NCBI GenBank assembly: GCA_012728535.1
Contig: JAAYEX010000202.1
Span: 1 to 10,750, forward strand
Length of the DNA: 10,750 nucleotides
DNA from: Clostridiaceae bacterium
GTDB lineage: Bacteria > Bacillota > Clostridia > Saccharofermentanales > DTU023
Direction: 5' to 3'
The notes under the pieces were generated by a model that saw nothing but the letters and a program-made list of their open reading frames with translations, did not search any database and was not told where the DNA came from. A program made the position numbers and the translations under genes. Below are positions 7,205 through 10,750 of this stretch, piece after piece. Each line of letters starts with the position of its first letter. Position 1 is the first letter of the stretch.

Positions 7205-9274
7205 TTAAATAGCAGGGTTTTTCAAACGTTCGGCATAACGTCTGTTAAACTCCGGCAAAATCAAGCGGTTCTCAGCTGCCTGCAAAAGAGGATCTTTTGA
7301 CAGAATCTTCTCTGCAGCTCCGGCAGCTTCTACCAGCAAGTCGCGGTCACGAGATAAATCACTGGCTTTGAAATCCGGAAGCCCGCTTTGACGTACTCCG
7401 AAAAAATCACCGGGACCACGTAAACGAAGGTCTTCTTCAGCTATCTTGAAGCCGTCATTGTGACGGCAAAGGGCTGTCAGACGTTCACGTGCAATTTTGT
7501 CATCGCTGTCACTCATCAGTATACAGTAGGACTCATAGTGCGAACGCCCTACCCGTCCACGCAGTTGATGCAGCTGAGCCAGTCCGAAACGTTCAGCGTT
7601 TTCCACGATCAGAATGGTCGCCTCTTTCTGGTCGATGCCGACCTCAATAACACTGGTACTGACAAGAATATCTATTTCTCCGGCAGATAGGGCACGCATG
7701 ATATTGTCCTTTTCCTGTGCCTTCAAACGACCATGCAAAAGAGCCAGTCGCCTGTGAGAAAAACTGCCCTTCTTCAATCGGTTGAAAACTTCCTCGGCAG
7801 ACTCCAGTTTTATTAAGTCTGAACTTTCTATAGCGGGGCATACAATATATGCGATATGACCTTTCTCTATTTCAGACTCAATCATGCGTTCCACTCTGGG
7901 CCTGTCCTTGCTTCTTGCTGTATAGGTCAGAATTGGCTGACGGCCGGCCGGCATATCACGCATTTCCGAAATGTCCAGATCGCCATAAAGAATCATGGCC
8001 AGAGAGCGAGGTATCGGCGTTGCAGACATCACCAGAACATGAGGATAGACCTCCTCCGTACTGCTCAAATTAAGTCGTTGCTCAACGCCGAAGCGATGTT
8101 GTTCATCCGTGATACAGAGAGCCAGTTGCCTGTATTTAACATCCCCCGTTATCAGGGCATGGGTTCCGACCAGGCATTGGATCTCACCGGATTCAATTGC
8201 ACTTAGTGTATCCCTTCTGACGGCTGCCGGCATGCCTCCAAGAAGGATGCCGGTCTTAATACCGAAAGGTTCAAAAAATTCGGTCAGATTTTCGAAGTGT
8301 TGCTGGGCCAATATGGAAGTCGGAGCCATCATCACTGACTGTTTGCCTGCCAGGGCTACCCGCGCCATGGCCAGCATTGCTATCGCTGTTTTGCCTGAAC
8401 CTACATCGCCCTGTATCAGTCTGTAGGCAGGACAAGTCCGCTCCAGGTCTCGCTTTATCGCTGCCAGAGTTTCCTGCTGTGAACCTGTCAAATCGAAACC
8501 CAGACTTCTTTCCATTTCCAGTATTTGAATCTCTTCTTCTTCGGGCAAGAGGATAGCTTGTCGCTTCAGAAGTGTCCTTTCAGATTTCAGCGAGCGGAGT
8601 CCGGCCATTATGAGAAAAAGTTCTTCAAAGGCCAGGCGGCGTCTGCCTACTTCCCCGGCATGCCTGCTTGAAGGAAAATGTATTTCAGTAAAAGCGTAAG
8701 ACTGCGAAGCAAGCTGATGCTCACGACGGCTTCCGGCAGGAAGAAATTCACTGAAGAACAGACTGTCCGAATCCAATACTTGCGTGACAGCATCACGGAT
8801 AATGTTTTGAGTCAGGCCTTCTGTCAGAGGGTAAATGGGTAAAAGCGGCGGCAGGCCGGTGCCTTCGCGTAGGAACTGTGGATTTTGAACTGAAAAGTAA
8901 CGGCCGCCACGTTTGATCCGTCCTCTGAAAAGCAGGCTGTCACCTCGATTAATTTGTTTTGCGATCCAGGGTTGATTAAACCAGACAGCGCTGATTACGC
9001 CTGTGTCATCCTGAAGTTTGACCACAGTTTGAGAATTTCTCCCCCGGCGGTTAAGTTGCGGCACTGTAATAACGTTAGCTCTGAAACAGGCAGTGTCTTC
9101 ATCTGCCAAATCACAAATATCGCTGAGTTCAGACCAGTCTTCATAGTCGCGCGGCAGATGCCAGAGCAGATCCTCGCAGCTATGGACAGCAAGCTTAGAA
9201 AAAAGCGCGGCCCTCTTATCTGAAATGCCGCGCAGTACTGAGACTTTTTCGTCCAGAATGCTCTTTCTAGACAC
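7205..9274 (-). CDS. recG: ATP-dependent DNA helicase RecG
   Basis: Superfamily 2 helicase that remodels stalled replication forks and Holliday junctions. With the GTG start it has 689 residues, close to E. coli RecG (693). An N-terminal wedge/OB part (about 10-150, including LRGISDKRAALFSKL and LPRDYED) is followed by the helicase core: Walker A GDVGSGKT (289-296), motif Ia APTSILAQQHFENL, DEQH (390-393) with the RecG-typical RFG after it, SATPIPRS (417-424), QLHQLRGRVGRSH (567-579), and the C-terminal TRG translocation segment LRGPGDFFGVRQSGLPDF (618-635). No key residue is missing. I chose GTG at 9274 because AAGGAGG lies 9 bases upstream; a GTG two codons earlier is too close to that site, and extending to 9322 would add 16 residues not typical of RecG. 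The start overlaps the end of nth by 8 bases and the stop overlaps the rsmD ribosome binding site. Confidence 0.96.
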   Translation of the reverse strand: MSRKSILDEKVSVLRGISDKRAALFSKLAVHSCEDLLWHLPRDYEDWSELSDICDLADEDTACFRANVITVPQLNRRGRNSQTVVKLQDDTGVISAVWFNQPWIAKQINRGDSLLFRGRIKRGGRYFSVQNPQFLREGTGLPPLLPIYPLTEGLTQNIIRDAVTQVLDSDSLFFSEFLPAGSRREHQLASQSYAFTEIHFPSSRHAGEVGRRRLAFEELFLIMAGLRSLKSERTLLKRQAILLPEEEEIQILEMERSLGFDLTGSQQETLAAIKRDLERTCPAYRLIQGDVGSGKTAIAMLAMARVALAGKQSVMMAPTSILAQQHFENLTEFFEPFGIKTGILLGGMPAAVRRDTLSAIESGEIQCLVGTHALITGDVKYRQLALCITDEQHRFGVEQRLNLSSTEEVYPHVLVMSATPIPRSLAMILYGDLDISEMRDMPAGRQPILTYTARSKDRPRVERMIESEIEKGHIAYIVCPAIESSDLIKLESAEEVFNRLKKGSFSHRRLALLHGRLKAQEKDNIMRALSAGEIDILVSTSVIEVGIDQKEATILIVENAERFGLAQLHQLRGRVGRSHYESYCILMSDSDDKIARERLTALCRHNDGFKIAEEDLRLRGPGDFFGVRQSGLPDFKASDLSRDRDLLVEAAGAAEKILSKDPLLQAAENRLILPEFNRRYAERLKNPAI

Positions 9275-9932
9275 AGTCACCGGCCTCCTTGCCTTCCAGA
9301 TCCAACTGAGACCCATAAGCACAGAGATTAAGCAAGGGACAGGCTACACAATCCCTGCAGCGGGCTTTACAGATGCTGCGTCCGTGGAAAACCATGAAGT
9401 GTCCCCAGTCTGTGTAGGAATCAGGAGGCAATACAGCTTCAAGATCCCTCTCTATTTTGACGGGATCCTTCTCTGCAGTCATACCCAGCAGTCTGCTGAT
9501 CCGGGCACAATGTGTGTCTACAACGACAGCCTGTCCGCCAAAAGCGTCGCCCAGTATAAGGTTGGCAATCTTGCGTCCCACTCCCGGCAGCTCCAGCAAC
9601 TCTTCACGTGTCCGGGGTACTTGACCTCCATGCTCCTGAATTATTATCTTAGCTGAGCCTTTGATCGCTTTAGCCTTATTTCGATAGATGCCGCAGGATC
9701 GGATTATCCGTTCAATATCGCCTACATCCGCTTCAGCCATCTCATCTAAACTTGGATATGCAGCAAAAAGATGCGGTGTGATTTTGTTTACACGTTCATC
9801 GGTACACTGCGAAGCCAGAATGGCTCCGACCAGAAGTTCCCATGCAGAAACTGCGTCAAGGGTGGTTTCGGCATCAGGATAAGTCAAATGCAAAATTTCA
9901 ATAATCTGCCTGGCGCGCTGTTTTTGTTCCAT
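9267..9932 (-). CDS. nth: Endonuclease III (DNA glycosylase/AP lyase)
   Basis: Base-excision repair enzyme that removes oxidised pyrimidines and cuts the abasic site. The 221 residues match E. coli Nth (211) closely. The helix-hairpin-helix is LPGVGRK with the catalytic Lys121, the catalytic Asp139 is in VVVDTH, and the iron-sulphur cluster cysteines are 188, 195, 198 and 204, giving the exact C-x6-C-x2-C-x5-C spacing; Cys192 lies within the first interval. I start at the ATG at 9932, which shares one base with the stop of the upstream gene (TAATG). The reading frame stays open to 10010, but those 26 extra residues would overlap the neighbour by 79 bases and resemble no Nth N-terminus. Downstream, recG begins inside its last codons. 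Pairing of two DNA-repair genes here is consistent with co-transcription. Confidence 0.96.
   Translation of the reverse strand: MEQKQRARQIIEILHLTYPDAETTLDAVSAWELLVGAILASQCTDERVNKITPHLFAAYPSLDEMAEADVGDIERIIRSCGIYRNKAKAIKGSAKIIIQEHGGQVPRTREELLELPGVGRKIANLILGDAFGGQAVVVDTHCARISRLLGMTAEKDPVKIERDLEAVLPPDSYTDWGHFMVFHGRSICKARCRDCVACPLLNLCAYGSQLDLEGKEAGDCV
9284..9290 (-). promoter_or_regulatory. Ribosome binding site of recG
   Basis: AAGGAGG on the minus strand inside the end of nth, 9 bases before the GTG at 9274. It sets the recG start at that GTG and argues against the in-frame start at 9322 and the GTG two codons upstream. Confidence 0.8.
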
Positions 9933-10750
9933 TAATGTCTCGCTTGCTGCAAATAACTGGAAAATGTAAGTTCTGTGTTTTCGCTCGGCCGGAAAACTTT
10001 CATTATGCAATATGAGCCGATCGACATTTCTTTCATTGATTCAATTAAATCTTCCGTTAATTCAGCTTTATTATTGTTAATTGTCAGTATTATATCACCT
10101 ATGCGCAAGCCGGCAATGTAAGCGGGACTGTTCAACTGCACACAAGTGACATTAAGCCCTATAGGATAATCGTAGCGCTGGGAAAATTGTGCTGCGGACT
10201 CATCGGACATCACGGCAATCCCTAAGGTTGCTGCACGCACGGGAGGATTCTCAACCAGTTCAGTTACATAATCTATAACATCCGCAATAATCGGAGAAGG
10301 TATTATGTAAGTGCGATAATCAAGATAAGAGTATTGGTTTGATCCACTACAGATACCCAGGACACGTCCATATTCATCCACTAAAGGTGCTCCGGGAACT
10401 TTGTTCAAGGTCGGCACGTCCGATACGAATACTTCATAGGGCAAGCCGTTTTCGCGCACGCTGGGGACCTGGAGGCTCATGACGTGACCCGGTATAAGAC
10501 TGCCCTGCATAATGAAATTCTCAGGTGATGTAATTACACCGATCGGAAGTCCTACCTTGACATCCTTCCTTCTGCTTAGTGGCTGGGCTGTAAGTTTGTT
10601 GCCCGCGGGATCTATTTTCAGTATTGCGATATCGCTCATTGCATCAAATCCATATAAAACTGCAGGAAATGGCTTTAAGTAGTTGTCTATGAAAACTTCA
10701 ACAGAAGCGCCATCCATTAAAATCCCACGATAATCGACAGCTCTGCTGAA
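9932..10750 (-). CDS. HtrA/DegP-like trypsin-fold PDZ protein, nucleophile replaced (5' end outside window)
   Basis: The frame is open to the right edge, giving 272 C-terminal residues; the first ATG in the window (10717) is internal to the fold, so the true start and catalytic His are off the edge. The visible part covers the second half of a trypsin-like domain, then a PDZ domain from about codon 140 after the 10717 ATG, starting near LGIAV and continuing through SPAYIAGLRIGDIILTINN, then a short tail. SDIAILKID at about 10634-10608 holds the catalytic-Asp position of HtrA proteases (codon 10633-10631). The nucleophile loop reads SDVPTLNKVPGAPLV and aligns without gaps to the HtrA form TDAxxNPGNSGGPL. 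Pro (codon 10396-10394) occupies the Ser position and the oxyanion-loop GNSGG is lost. I infer a proteolytically inactive relative that may bind or sense unfolded envelope proteins. Its stop overlaps the start of nth by one base. HtrA-like proteins usually have an N-terminal membrane anchor, which cannot be checked here. Confidence 0.88.
   Translation of the reverse strand, partial: FSRAVDYRGILMDGASVEVFIDNYLKPFPAVLYGFDAMSDIAILKIDPAGNKLTAQPLSRRKDVKVGLPIGVITSPENFIMQGSLIPGHVMSLQVPSVRENGLPYEVFVSDVPTLNKVPGAPLVDEYGRVLGICSGSNQYSYLDYRTYIIPSPIIADVIDYVTELVENPPVRAATLGIAVMSDESAAQFSQRYDYPIGLNVTCVQLNSPAYIAGLRIGDIILTINNNKAELTEDLIESMKEMSIGSYCIMKVFRPSENTELTFSSYLQQARH

Noticed and set aside
9275..9322. Extended N-terminus for recG
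   Set aside because: The strong AAGGAGG lies inside this extension and points to the GTG at 9274, which yields the usual RecG length.
9933..10010. Extended N-terminus for nth
   Set aside because: The added 26 residues would overlap the upstream coding region by 79 bases and resemble no Nth N-terminus; the TAATG overlap at 9932 gives a normal length.

Overview
All ten genes in this window lie on the minus strand and form one nearly gap-free, operon-like run, so transcription reads from high to low coordinates. Both ends cut through a gene. Strong AGGAGG-type ribosome binding sites, a lipoprotein-type penicillin-binding protein, a DivIVA/SepIVA-like coiled-coil gene just after coaD, and moderate base composition suggest a Gram-positive member of the Bacillota, most likely Clostridia. 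That placement is an inference; no rRNA or other marker gene is present.

In transcription order the run has three parts. (1) Right edge to about 7200: the C-terminal part of an HtrA/DegP-like trypsin-fold plus PDZ protein whose nucleophile position is Pro instead of Ser, then nth (endonuclease III) joined by a TAATG stop/start overlap, then recG starting at a GTG inside the end of nth. (2) About 7200 to 6090: rsmD (16S rRNA guanine-N2 methyltransferase) and coaD (phosphopantetheine adenylyltransferase), overlapping. (3) After a 79-base AT-rich gap with a possible promoter comes an envelope module: a SepIVA/DivIVA-like coiled-coil protein, ddl (D-Ala-D-Ala ligase), a lipid-anchored class B penicillin-binding protein closely resembling MecA/PBP2a, nagA (GlcNAc-6-phosphate deacetylase), and a membrane protein that runs off the left edge.

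The envelope module is coherent. Ddl makes the D-Ala-D-Ala dipeptide, the PBP crosslinks stem peptides containing it, NagA returns cell-wall amino sugar to the GlcN-6-P pool, and the coiled-coil protein may organise wall growth or septation. The left-edge gene (1..1017) has the three-helix plan of MotA/TolQ/ExbB/ZorA-type proteins followed by a long helical tail, but its family is not proven.

I see no tRNA, rRNA, CRISPR array, insertion sequence or phage gene. The parts most worth a second look are the Ser-to-Pro HtrA-like protein, the MecA-like lipoprotein PBP beside ddl, the SepIVA-like protein, and the left-edge membrane protein.
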